Positions 26,822-35,068 of a stretch of 35,068 bases of DNA are shown in pieces. The stretch lies in IMG/VR virus record IMGVR_UViG_3300034198_007491, positions 1-35,068 of that record; one strand, 5' to 3'. A program made the translations under genes and the position numbers. Source of the DNA: a virus. Under the pieces are notes generated by a model. It saw nothing but the letters and a program-made list of their open reading frames with translations. It searched no databases and had not been told where the DNA came from. Every line of letters starts with the position of its first letter. Positions within the stretch are counted from its first letter, which is position 1.

Positions 26822-29689
26822 ATGGCTGTCACTTTTGACGAACAGAAGATTGGCGTTCAGCCCAGCGGCACTCTCATCAGGGGCTTCAAGACTGATCTGC
26901 CTGACGTTGGGGCGGCTGTCGCCAAAGGCGCAAAAACTCTTGGCGACTCCATTGAAAACTATGGCGCGTTGCTTCAGCAAACTGAAGCGTCTGAAACCGT
27001 CCGCACGGAAGTCAACAAAGCTCCGCTCACCAAAGATGAAAACGGGCAGTTCATTCGCCCGCCTGTCCCGCCGACCTATGGTCCGGGCGCAGCCAAAATG
27101 TATAATGAGCTGCTGGATACGCGCTATGCCGACGTCGTTCTTCAGGACGCCCAGCTTGAATTGAACCGCATCCAGTCCGATCCGCGCAATCTCAACGACG
27201 CTGGCCGCGCCACGGCATTGATGCAAGCGCACGTCGAAGGCGTGATGAAGACGCTTCCGCCCGGCATCGCCGGTCGCGTTCAAGCTGGTCTGACGCGCGA
27301 AGTCGCCATGCGTCAGGGCAATGTCGCCTTGAACAACGCTTATCGCGACCGCGAAAGCGCCATCAAAGCCACGGAAGTGGCCCGTGACAATCTGCTTGAG
27401 CAAGCGCGCAACGCTCTTTCCAATGGAGAAGTTGACGTTGGCAACTCCCTTTTGGCCGAAGCGCGGAGGCGCGCTGACCTCATCACGGCAAATCACGGCG
27501 GTCTTTACACCCGTGAAGTTCAGGACTTGGAAGAGAAGTCGGTGCTGGCAAGCGCCAAACTCGTTCAGGTCGTGCGCGACGCTGGCAAGGACGGGCTTTC
27601 ATTTGAAGGCAACGTGGACAATTTGATCCGCGTCTTGCAGGGGTTTGACAAATCTGGCTCGGCCATGGGCGTCGATTCCAAATGGGTCAACGACAACATC
27701 CCCAATTTGAAGCAGCGGCAAGCGCTAATCGCTCAACTTCAGCAGATGAAGAACACTTGGTCGTCCTTGACCGATGCGGCAAAGACGGAAGCCACCTATC
27801 AGAAGTTTGTCAGCCCCTACGTTAATGACGGCTATCGCGGCGCGTCGTCGGCATCGCCGGAAGTTCAGGCGCAGATGGTCAACGAATGGGCCAAGCGCAA
27901 TCTGAACGCTGAAAAAGGCGAGTCGATTTACAGCCCGTCCGGCGCGCAAAAAGTGTTTCAGCAGTTCGGCTTCTACCCAGAAGCGACCGCCAAGACGCTG
28001 TTCACCGGCGTGGCCTCCAAAGATCCGCAAGCCATTGAAACCTCCTATGCGCTTTACAATCAGCTGAAGCACAGCGAAGCCATTGGCAATTCCGGCAGCA
28101 CGGCGTCCATTGGATTGCGTTCTGTGCCCAACGAAGACATTGCGTTCCTTGAGCATTACGGCATGGCGCGCACGTCGCCCGGCGGCTCTGTTGACGCTGC
28201 TGCCCGTCAAGCGCGCGAGAACCTCAAGAACAGCGTTCCAATCGCGGAGAGCGAACGGGGCGGCCACATGCTGAAAAAGCTGAAGGAAAGCGCCAACGAC
28301 TCCAGCAAAACCATGCAGGACGTTCACAAGCTCTTTGACGCCAATCTTCCGTCAGGAGCCAAGTGGGCCGATCTTTCAGACGCGCCCAACGGCCCTCAGC
28401 GCGAAATGCTGTGGACCGCAGAAACCATGCTGCAATACAATCTCAAGCCAGAGGCGGCTGCAAAGATCGCCGTCGAGCGTTTCAAGCAAAACTGGGTTCA
28501 AGACACAACGTCGCTGCAAGGTTGGGTGCGCCGTGAAGTCGCCACGCCAACCATCATTGGAACGGACGGCAAACCTTCGCGCGATTACACCGCAAATGTG
28601 ATCAACAGCATCGTCAATCCCAACCGCACCGCGCGTCAAGAATATGAAGCCAGCATCATGCGCGATCCTTCCACTGGATTGCCCATGCAAGCAACTGAAC
28701 CGTTTAAGCCGTTGCCCAACAAATTCTTTTTGCCGGGCGGCAAAGCCATTCCTGACGACGCCTATTTTGATCCAAGCGGCGACGCTTTCTACAAGAAAAG
28801 CGGCAACATCAAATTGGTCCCGCAAGCGAATGGAACGAGTCAGATTTTCTACATCGACGTTCAAGGCGGAGCCACGCCTATCGTTGATGAAAAAGGTCAG
28901 AACGTTCAGGTGAATTTCAAGAACGCGGCCAAGATGCAGGAGAACCACATCCTGTCCATTCGCGAAGAGAACGCTCGGGCTCAACGCGACGCCAACATCG
29001 ACTTCATGAGGCGTCAGGACGAGCTGGCTGGACTAGGCGCGCCGTCGATTCCGCTTGCGCCAACCCTCGAAGTCAAGCCCGCAGAGCAGAAGCCGCTCGA
29101 ATACATGCCGTTGAAGCCGGAGGACGTCATCGTTCCAACGTCTCGCCAGCAAGGTCCGTCGCCTGAAAGGTTCAGGGCGTCCAGCGTCCAGCCGACTGTG
29201 ATGGGCGGCGTCAACGACGGCATTCAGCGCCTCGACGACATTCAGGTTCCTGAACGTGCGACCGGCTCCGCACGGAATTTCACCAGCAATGTGGAGGCTC
29301 GCATCGACCGCACCGTCAACATTGCAAAGATGGTTCCTGAACTGGTTGATTTTTCAAAGACGCTGCTCGACGAGTTTCCGCAGCTGCGCATGACCTCGGG
29401 CTTCCGTCATCCGGGCGGCCAAACTAAGTCAACAAGCGAGCATACCCATGGCAATGCAAGCGATTTTGCTTTGCGCGACATGTCCGCCGCTGAAAAGGCG
29501 CGTTTGGTTCAACGCGTTTTGCAAGACGAGCGCGTGGGCGGAATTGGCTATTACCCTAATTCCGATTCACTTCACGTTGATTTCCGCGATAAACCGGCTG
29601 CTTGGGGACAGAACAAAAGCTCGTCTTCGCTGCCGGGAACGCCAGCTTGGTTCCGTAACCCTGTCACGGATTGGTTGAACAATGGATGA
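26822..29689 (+). CDS. Internal virion protein (gp15 position) with M15 peptidase domain
   Basis: The product has 955 residues. Most is helical, in the manner of podovirus ejection proteins (GVQPSGTLIRGFKTDLPDVGAAVAKGAKTLGD at the start). Residues ~840-935 form a peptidase M15-like domain: LLDEFPQLRMTSGFRHPG, SEHTHGNASDF and GGIGYYPNSDSLHVDFRD. The likely zinc ligands are H876 (or H874), D881 and H918, in the usual H-x(n)-D...H order; E873 adjoins the first motif. It should cut peptide crosslinks of peptidoglycan during DNA entry. T7 places its wall enzyme in gp16 as a transglycosylase, so the location and chemistry differ. The stop overlaps the next start by eight bases. Confidence 0.85.
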   Translation: MAVTFDEQKIGVQPSGTLIRGFKTDLPDVGAAVAKGAKTLGDSIENYGALLQQTEASETVRTEVNKAPLTKDENGQFIRPPVPPTYGPGAAKMYNELLDTRYADVVLQDAQLELNRIQSDPRNLNDAGRATALMQAHVEGVMKTLPPGIAGRVQAGLTREVAMRQGNVALNNAYRDRESAIKATEVARDNLLEQARNALSNGEVDVGNSLLAEARRRADLITANHGGLYTREVQDLEEKSVLASAKLVQVVRDAGKDGLSFEGNVDNLIRVLQGFDKSGSAMGVDSKWVNDNIPNLKQRQALIAQLQQMKNTWSSLTDAAKTEATYQKFVSPYVNDGYRGASSASPEVQAQMVNEWAKRNLNAEKGESIYSPSGAQKVFQQFGFYPEATAKTLFTGVASKDPQAIETSYALYNQLKHSEAIGNSGSTASIGLRSVPNEDIAFLEHYGMARTSPGGSVDAAARQARENLKNSVPIAESERGGHMLKKLKESANDSSKTMQDVHKLFDANLPSGAKWADLSDAPNGPQREMLWTAETMLQYNLKPEAAAKIAVERFKQNWVQDTTSLQGWVRREVATPTIIGTDGKPSRDYTANVINSIVNPNRTARQEYEASIMRDPSTGLPMQATEPFKPLPNKFFLPGGKAIPDDAYFDPSGDAFYKKSGNIKLVPQANGTSQIFYIDVQGGATPIVDEKGQNVQVNFKNAAKMQENHILSIREENARAQRDANIDFMRRQDELAGLGAPSIPLAPTLEVKPAEQKPLEYMPLKPEDVIVPTSRQQGPSPERFRASSVQPTVMGGVNDGIQRLDDIQVPERATGSARNFTSNVEARIDRTVNIAKMVPELVDFSKTLLDEFPQLRMTSGFRHPGGQTKSTSEHTHGNASDFALRDMSAAEKARLVQRVLQDERVGGIGYYPNSDSLHVDFRDKPAAWGQNKSSSSLPGTPAWFRNPVTDWLNNG

Positions 29690-32600
29690 TTTTGAATACG
29701 CTCCCCTTGCGCAGCTTCCTGCCATTCAACCAAGTGAGCCGGTCAAGGGGCGCGGCTGGGCCATCGACGCGGCCATGCGTCTGCATCCAATGGTTCAAGC
29801 CTATCAGCATGGCAATGAGGCCCTCCATCCATCGCAAGAGGGATACAACCCTTTTGATGACGAGCAGATCAAAGGCATGAGTCAATACGTCGAATGGTTC
29901 ACCAATTCGCGTTCGCCCGCTCAGACCGCCGCGATCAAAGACCGCATCATTCAGAACACCGAACTGCGCAAAACGGAAGACCAGAGCGGCAATTTCTGGA
30001 CGGGCCTCGCTGCTGCGGCCATGGATCCGGTCAACTTCATTCCCCTGCCCGGCGTCGCTGGATCCGGCTTTGTGCGCGGCGCGATAAAGACCGGCGTCTC
30101 TGTCTTGGCGCTTCAGGCTGGCGAAAGCGCGTTGCAAATGCAGGTCGATCCGACCGCCAACATTGACGAAGAACTGGCGAAAATGAAATACGCCGCGTTC
30201 TTTGGCACGATGATCGGCGGCGTGTTGGGCCGCAGCGGCGCTAAAGCCTCGGGCGACATGGCAAATCAGTTTGTCAAAGACATGCAGCATCAAGACGCCA
30301 AACTTGGCGCGATTCCCCTAGAAACAAAGACGCCAGCGGGAACGCCTCATCCCGTCACTGGAGAGCCTAAAGCGGCCAACGAGTCCGTCAATGCGGCCGA
30401 GAGCGTCGCGCCAAGGATTGTGCAGGAAGGCGAAACCGCAGCGGCTCAAGAAACCAGCCGCATCTTGCCGAACGCGCAGTTTGAGGTGCGCCCCACGGCG
30501 GAAGGCGGCGCTGGCGTGGCTCCTGCGTTTGGATTGGAAAAGATTGCTGAAGTCGCCAACGAAGGCATGCGCCTCGTCGGCAGCGGCGTTCAGGCCATCG
30601 GCGATCTTGCGCAAGCCATCGGCTTTGACGGCGGGTTCATGACCAAAGGCAACAAGCAGGGTTTGGAAACCATGCCCTCCGCCTTCATGCGCTCGCAACG
30701 TTGGGTGGCTTTGGCAAAAGGAACCTACAGCGAAATTGAAAACATTTGGGCCAAAGCCATCTTTGGCGGCCAGTCGTTGAACGTTGTTGGGTTGAACGTC
30801 GGCGCGGTCATTCAAAGGACGGCGGACGCAACCAAGAAAGTCCTGCGCAAAGACAATCCAAACGTGTCGTTTGCTGAGTTCAATGAGGCGTTGTTTGAGG
30901 CGCGCACCAGCGGCAAAGTCCCCGACATGGTGGCTGGCAAAGAGCTGTCCTCCGAAATGAAGGCTGCGATCAACGAGGCGCTGCCGGTCGTGGACCGTTT
31001 CTTCAGCCAAGCGCGCGTCGAAGCCGTTCACGCCGGATGGATCAAGACGGACGAATTCATGCGTCGTCAGGCGCTTGATTGGAAAGACCGTTTGAGCCGC
31101 CTGACCAACCGCCGTCGTCAATTGGAGAACTTGCCAAATCCATCGCAGTCGGAGTTGGCGGAATACGCCATGACCAACCGCGCGCTGCAAGACCTGATCG
31201 TGCGTGTAAAGCGGATTGACTACGACAAGGTCGCGACGGACGGCGAGCTTGCCGCTATTGTGGACCGCAACCTTGAGCGTATGCGGTCTGACTCGGCAGC
31301 GGCTCAGATGGATTTTGATGTCCTTGCCCATACGGCGGAAGCGGACAGGATTGTGCGTCGTGAGCTGGCCGACGAGCTTCAACTGCGGTTGGCGACCGGC
31401 GAGGAGTTAAGCGCCGAACAGCACAAGCTTCTGGATGATTTGACGCGCCCAGAAATTACGCCTGTGATCAGCACCGTCGAAGGCGGCAAGGTTGATCCGA
31501 ACGCCGCCTATTCCTTGTCCAGTTGGTCTAGCGCTTACGATCAGCACGGATTGCGTCGGGCCGACCAAGCCGTCGGAGCCAAAGCGGTTCCCGCGCATCT
31601 TGAGCAGCTTCAGCAACTTGCCAACATTCTGGCCGGGCATTTTGACATGCCTGAAGTCAAGGTGTGGATGGGCTCGCAAGGGCCGGGCAAAGTCAGTCTC
31701 TTTGGCGAAATGCACTATACGGACGCCGTGTCGCGCGGCGGAGAAATGATCATCAGCGATCATCTCAAACCGGCGGAGGCTTTGGTCACGTTCCTGCACG
31801 AATTCAGCCACGCCGTTGATTTCAACATCTTTCAGCATTTGCCTCAGTCTGAGCAAAACTTAATCACGCAAGAATACCGCAAAGCTATGGCTGGTCGCGG
31901 CAACAAAAGCCTTTACCAGTTCGACAACAGCTCTTTGCTCAATCAGGAAGGTGATCGCGGACAGGCGGCGATCCGCAAGTCGTGGATGGATTACCGCAAC
32001 GAGTTCGTTGAGTGGTTTGCCGAACAGGGCGTGTCGTGGTTGACCACGAACCGCGCGCCGACTACGGCGATTGAGCGCATTTTCTCGGGCGTGGCCGACG
32101 AATGGCGCAATCTTTACCGCACGGTGTCAGGCCGCGAAGGCACGGCAGCGGAGATTGAAAGCTTCTTTGGACGCAACTGGAAGACCAGCGGAATCACGCT
32201 TGACCAGTTTCTTAAAGATGCGCCTGAATTGACGGCTGCTTTGGAGCGTCTTCAGCAAGTGGCGGAGCGCCGCAGCCCTGAGATCAAAGCTCTGCACAGC
32301 GAGACGCAGGACATTCTTGGTCAATTGATGCGCGGCGAAATCAAGTTCGCTGGCCCGTCGAACGAAGCCAAATACCTTCCGCATCGCTGGAACATTGAAA
32401 AGGTCATCGACGATCAGAACGGCGACAAGCTGTTGAACCAGATCCTCGTCAAGCATTTCATCGCGCATCCAGAAGAAATGCGCTGGAAGACGCCGGAGTA
32501 TTCCGCGCAGAAGTTCATCGAGTCTTTGATCACCAAAGACGATGACGAGCTGAAAGCGGTGAGCGAAAAGCTTGGCTGGTCGCACAACAAGAACCGCCAG

Positions 32601-34133
32601 CTGTCCATCAGCGGCAGCGAAATCAAGGATTTTGTCGAGACCAACGTGTCGCAGCTGATCCATGATTACTCACAGCGCGGCGGCATTGGCATTGAATACA
32701 GCCGCATGTTCAAGGGCGATCCGCTTGCCAAAGACGCCATTCACGACGTTTACATTCAGGCGGCAAAAGAATGGAAAGGCTCCGTTCAGGAGTTTGCCAA
32801 CGCCAAACGTGGATGGGACCGGGACTTTGACGTCCTCATGCGGACGGCTCAGGCCCGCATGGGCGCAGGAATGCCGTTGACGATGGACCGCGTAGCCGTA
32901 GATACGGCGATCAATTACACCAACATGGCTTTGATGGGCGGCGTTGTGAAAAGCGCCGTCGTGGAAGCCGCTCGTCCAATGATGGTGCATGGCTTCATGC
33001 GCACGTTTGATTTCACCATTAAAGGGATGTTGGGCAATTGGGAGAACATGAAGGTCATTTTGGGCGATCTGAAGAACCATGTGAACGAAGGTTTGGACGT
33101 CGCCCATGGTTTGCAGACTGCAAGCTTTTTTGGCGATCACGGCCCGCGTCGGGCGACTCAGACCGATCTGGCGCGGTTTTGGGACGGCAAGGTCAGCGGC
33201 TTCAACAATTTTGCGCAGGGCGCATATTTTGTGATGAACGGTTTGGCGCACATCACTGACATGCTGAAGAACTATACGATGGTCATGTCTTCACATTTTA
33301 TGATTGAAGACATTCAAATGCTGGCGAGCGGCAACGCGACCAAGCAATTGACCGACAATCTGGCGGCCTATGGCATCAACGCGGAAACCGCCAAATTGAT
33401 CCTGCAAATGCCGATTGAAAAGGCTCAGTATTTGAACCTGCCAAATCTGGGCAAATGGGAAGATCAGGAGCTTGCCACAAAATTTGCCACAGCGGTGGGC
33501 TACGAAGTCCGTCGTTCTGTGGTGACGCCCGGCCCGATGGACAAGACCGCATTGCAGCAAGGCTTCCTGTTTGGCAAAGACGGATCTCGCAGGGACGTCG
33601 CCGCCTTGAAGCTTCCCTTCCAGTTCATGTCATGGGGCATCGCCGCCAACAACAAGGTGCTGCTGTCGGCTCTTCAAGGCCGCGACGCGGGCGTCATGTC
33701 CGGCATGGTGGCGCTGGCTGGCATGGGCTATCTGTCTTCTTGGCTCAAGTCCACCGACGCCGCGTGGGACAAAATGTCGGCTGAAGAGCGGATGCTGACG
33801 GCCATCGAAAACTCCGGCTTGCTTGCCCAGTTTTCGGATTTGAACAAGCTGATTGAATTTGGCTCCGGCGGCAAGTTTGGCGCTCGGCCCATGTTGGGCT
33901 TGGACCCGCCGTTCAAATCCAGTCACCCAGACCGAGACTTCATGACCACTCCGTTTGGCGCTGTGGGCAGTCAGGCCGTCCGTCTTTATGACGCTTTTAC
34001 GGACCCGTATTTGTCTCAAGATCAGAGGGCGTCTTTCATTCGCCGGTCGCTGCCATTGAACACCCTGCCCTACACATCTGGCCTTTTCAAAGGGGTGCAG
34101 GACGCGGCAGTTTGGGGCTACAACCGCTTCTAA
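29682..34133 (+). CDS. Large internal virion protein (gp16 position) with HExxH motif
   Basis: The product has 1483 residues, the size of T7 gp16. The N-terminal part (YAPLAQLPAIQPSEPVKGRGW, MDPVNFIPLPGVAGSGFVRGAIK) and the long helical C-terminus resemble podovirus ejection proteins. Around residue 706 is LVTFLHEFSHAVDF, an HExxH zinc site (H706, E707, H710). NEFVEWFAEQGVSWL follows about 65-75 residues later, where a third ligand such as E777 or E781 could lie. Inference: a zincin-like metallopeptidase domain embedded in the ejection protein. No transglycosylase motif is evident at the N-terminus. It probably spans the cell envelope in the DNA translocation channel. Confidence 0.85.
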   Translation: MDDFEYAPLAQLPAIQPSEPVKGRGWAIDAAMRLHPMVQAYQHGNEALHPSQEGYNPFDDEQIKGMSQYVEWFTNSRSPAQTAAIKDRIIQNTELRKTEDQSGNFWTGLAAAAMDPVNFIPLPGVAGSGFVRGAIKTGVSVLALQAGESALQMQVDPTANIDEELAKMKYAAFFGTMIGGVLGRSGAKASGDMANQFVKDMQHQDAKLGAIPLETKTPAGTPHPVTGEPKAANESVNAAESVAPRIVQEGETAAAQETSRILPNAQFEVRPTAEGGAGVAPAFGLEKIAEVANEGMRLVGSGVQAIGDLAQAIGFDGGFMTKGNKQGLETMPSAFMRSQRWVALAKGTYSEIENIWAKAIFGGQSLNVVGLNVGAVIQRTADATKKVLRKDNPNVSFAEFNEALFEARTSGKVPDMVAGKELSSEMKAAINEALPVVDRFFSQARVEAVHAGWIKTDEFMRRQALDWKDRLSRLTNRRRQLENLPNPSQSELAEYAMTNRALQDLIVRVKRIDYDKVATDGELAAIVDRNLERMRSDSAAAQMDFDVLAHTAEADRIVRRELADELQLRLATGEELSAEQHKLLDDLTRPEITPVISTVEGGKVDPNAAYSLSSWSSAYDQHGLRRADQAVGAKAVPAHLEQLQQLANILAGHFDMPEVKVWMGSQGPGKVSLFGEMHYTDAVSRGGEMIISDHLKPAEALVTFLHEFSHAVDFNIFQHLPQSEQNLITQEYRKAMAGRGNKSLYQFDNSSLLNQEGDRGQAAIRKSWMDYRNEFVEWFAEQGVSWLTTNRAPTTAIERIFSGVADEWRNLYRTVSGREGTAAEIESFFGRNWKTSGITLDQFLKDAPELTAALERLQQVAERRSPEIKALHSETQDILGQLMRGEIKFAGPSNEAKYLPHRWNIEKVIDDQNGDKLLNQILVKHFIAHPEEMRWKTPEYSAQKFIESLITKDDDELKAVSEKLGWSHNKNRQLSISGSEIKDFVETNVSQLIHDYSQRGGIGIEYSRMFKGDPLAKDAIHDVYIQAAKEWKGSVQEFANAKRGWDRDFDVLMRTAQARMGAGMPLTMDRVAVDTAINYTNMALMGGVVKSAVVEAARPMMVHGFMRTFDFTIKGMLGNWENMKVILGDLKNHVNEGLDVAHGLQTASFFGDHGPRRATQTDLARFWDGKVSGFNNFAQGAYFVMNGLAHITDMLKNYTMVMSSHFMIEDIQMLASGNATKQLTDNLAAYGINAETAKLILQMPIEKAQYLNLPNLGKWEDQELATKFATAVGYEVRRSVVTPGPMDKTALQQGFLFGKDGSRRDVAALKLPFQFMSWGIAANNKVLLSALQGRDAGVMSGMVALAGMGYLSSWLKSTDAAWDKMSAEERMLTAIENSGLLAQFSDLNKLIEFGSGGKFGARPMLGLDPPFKSSHPDRDFMTTPFGAVGSQAVRLYDAFTDPYLSQDQRASFIRRSLPLNTLPYTSGLFKGVQDAAVWGYNRF

Positions 34134-34145
34134 CAAGTGCATTGT
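34133..34145. repeat. ACAAGTGCATTGT motif, copy before the tail fiber
   Basis: This is identical to 18776-18788. It overlaps the stop codon of the large ejection protein and precedes a stem-loop at the tail fiber start. It may mark a late transcription or processing element. Confidence 0.5.
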
Positions 34146-34147
34146 CC

Positions 34148-34188
34148 GACTGGCCTATGGCCCCAAAAAAGGGACTAGGAGGCCAGTC
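34148..34188 (+). promoter_or_regulatory. Stem-loop covering the tail fiber ribosome binding site
   Basis: GACTGGCCT (34148-34156) pairs perfectly with AGGCCAGTC (34180-34188). An inner CCC/GGG step flanks an A6 loop. The AGGAGG ribosome binding site (34177-34182) is partly inside the 3' arm, immediately before the ATG at 34189. Folding would hinder initiation on the fiber gene. Confidence 0.6.
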
Positions 34189-35068
34189 ATGGGCATTACA
34201 ATCAACGATGTTTCCGCGCGCGCTGACTATGTAGCAACCTCTGGTCAGACGGTTTTCACTCTGTCCTTTGTCTGCTTTGACGCAAGCGACCTCAAAGTTT
34301 ACAAAAACGCCACGCTGCTGACCCTCAGCACCAATTACACCGTTCAAAATGCCGGGTCAAACAGCGGCCTCCAAGTCACTTTGACCACCGGCGCGTCGGC
34401 TGGGGACGCCATCGCGATTGTCCGCGAAGTGCCCTACTCGCGCACGACTGAATTGCCCACGACCGGCCCGTTCCAGATCGGCGCTCTCAACACCTTCTTG
34501 TCAAAGGTGGTCGCCATGATCCAGCAATTGCGAGACAAAGGCGCAAAGGCCATTCAGATCCCGACCAGCGACACTGGCTCCGTGTCCACCGTTCTTCCCG
34601 TCGCGGCCAACCGATTGGGGAAAGTGTTGGCGTTTAACGCTACAACAGGTTCGCCTGAAATGGGTCCGACGGTCGCCAGCGTGGAATCTGTAGCAGCAAA
34701 CGCAGCAAACGTTCAGACGGTCGCCTCAAACATCACTAACGTCAACACCGTTGCTAGCAACATTTCAAATGTGAATAGCGTTGGCACTAATATCGCGTCG
34801 GTAAATACCGCTGCGGCCAATATCAGCAGCATCAACAATGCTGCGTCTAATGCTAGCGCGGCGGCCACCAGCGCGACCAATGCAGCAAATAGCGCAACGG
34901 CTGCTGCAACTTCAGCAACCAATGCGGCTAATAGCGCCACTGCGGCCACAACCAACGGCGCAGCTCAAGTGACGCTTGCAGCGGCTCAAGTAACGCTTGC
35001 CACAACACAGGCGACTAACGCGGCAACTAGCGCAAGCTCTGCTTCAAGCTCGGCTTCTGCTGCTTCAA
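34189..35068 (+). CDS. Tail fiber protein, N-terminal part (T7 gp17-type)
   Basis: This is the 5' part of the fiber gene that continues at base 1. The N-terminal ~150 residues match the T7 tail fiber attachment domain: ITINDVSARADYVATSGQTVFTLSFVCFDASDLKVYKN, REVPYSRTTELPTTGPFQ and ALNTFLSKVVAMIQQLRDKG. This domain docks the fiber on the tail adaptor. The following residues are a repetitive stalk of Asn/Val/Ala units (NVQTVASNITNVNTVASNIS) that passes into Ala/Ser/Thr/Asn repeats, probably a trimeric coiled coil or beta-helical shaft. The sequence simply runs off the window end; the gene is not truncated once the circle is closed. Confidence 0.92.
   Translation, partial: MGITINDVSARADYVATSGQTVFTLSFVCFDASDLKVYKNATLLTLSTNYTVQNAGSNSGLQVTLTTGASAGDAIAIVREVPYSRTTELPTTGPFQIGALNTFLSKVVAMIQQLRDKGAKAIQIPTSDTGSVSTVLPVAANRLGKVLAFNATTGSPEMGPTVASVESVAANAANVQTVASNITNVNTVASNISNVNSVGTNIASVNTAAANISSINNAASNASAAATSATNAANSATAAATSATNAANSATAATTNGAAQVTLAAAQVTLATTQATNAATSASSASSSASAAS
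35039..35068. repeat. Terminal overlap, copy 2
   Basis: These 30 bases are identical to bases 1-30. With one copy removed, the fiber frame passes from codon 284 to codon 285 without a break. Confidence 0.85.

Noticed and set aside
30318-31382. 354-codon minus-strand frame
   Set aside because: It is antisense to the large ejection protein, whose own frame is unbroken and recognisable.

Overview
The window is a complete or near-complete genome of a temperate, T7-like (podovirus-type) bacteriophage, given as a linear sequence opened inside the tail fiber gene. The last 30 bases repeat the first 30 exactly. Joining the ends at that overlap makes one uninterrupted 852-codon tail fiber frame, which implies a circular map of about 35,038 bp. 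Host: the 3' end of a tRNA-Ser(GCU) gene serves as the attachment site beside a tyrosine integrase. Together with overall base composition and the small phage families present, this suggests a proteobacterium, most likely an alphaproteobacterium; that assignment is inference.

Layout. (1) Late rightward block, 15691 to 35068 and on through 1 to 5083: small terminase, small accessory genes, large terminase, portal, Bbp19-like protein, scaffold, a GNAT acetyltransferase, major capsid protein, tail tubular proteins A and B, three internal virion (ejection) proteins, tail fiber, glycine-rich adhesin, small genes, and a lysis cassette (GH19 endolysin, overlapping Rz/Rz1-type spanins). (2) Integration block: terminator, attP (5230-5287), candidate arm-type repeats, integrase and an Xis-like gene. 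(3) Leftward early block, 12862 down to 6551: a Cro-like gene, a second HTH gene, a DUF1064 nuclease-like protein, a lambda O-like initiator with internal iterons, a helicase-loader-like protein, a YqaJ exonuclease, a winged-helix protein, an ERF annealing protein, SSB, and DUF932 and DUF6378 proteins. Most early genes overlap by ATGA or TAATG, so translation is probably coupled. (4) Switch region, 12860-13060, between the early block and a rightward CI/LexA-like repressor. (5) A second leftward block of small unknown genes, 15301 down to 13622, converging on the repressor.

How it works together. The most notable regulatory structure is a set of 14-bp operators, CTGCANNNNTGCAG. They occur as three pairs, each pair spaced exactly 30 bp start to start. 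Two pairs lie in identical geometry over leftward promoters: one before the Cro-like gene and one before the YqaJ exonuclease. The third lies before the repressor gene. The repressor has an S24/LexA-type C-terminal domain, but alanine occupies the position of the catalytic serine, so induction by self-cleavage is unlikely. Replication appears lambda-like, with the origin inside the initiator gene. The structural genes are T7-like, yet no phage RNA polymerase or DNA polymerase gene is visible, so the phage should depend on host polymerases. Two ejection proteins carry metallopeptidase-type motifs: an M15 peptidase domain in the gp15-position protein and an HExxH motif in the gp16-position protein.

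All family assignments come from reading the translated sequence; no database search was run.
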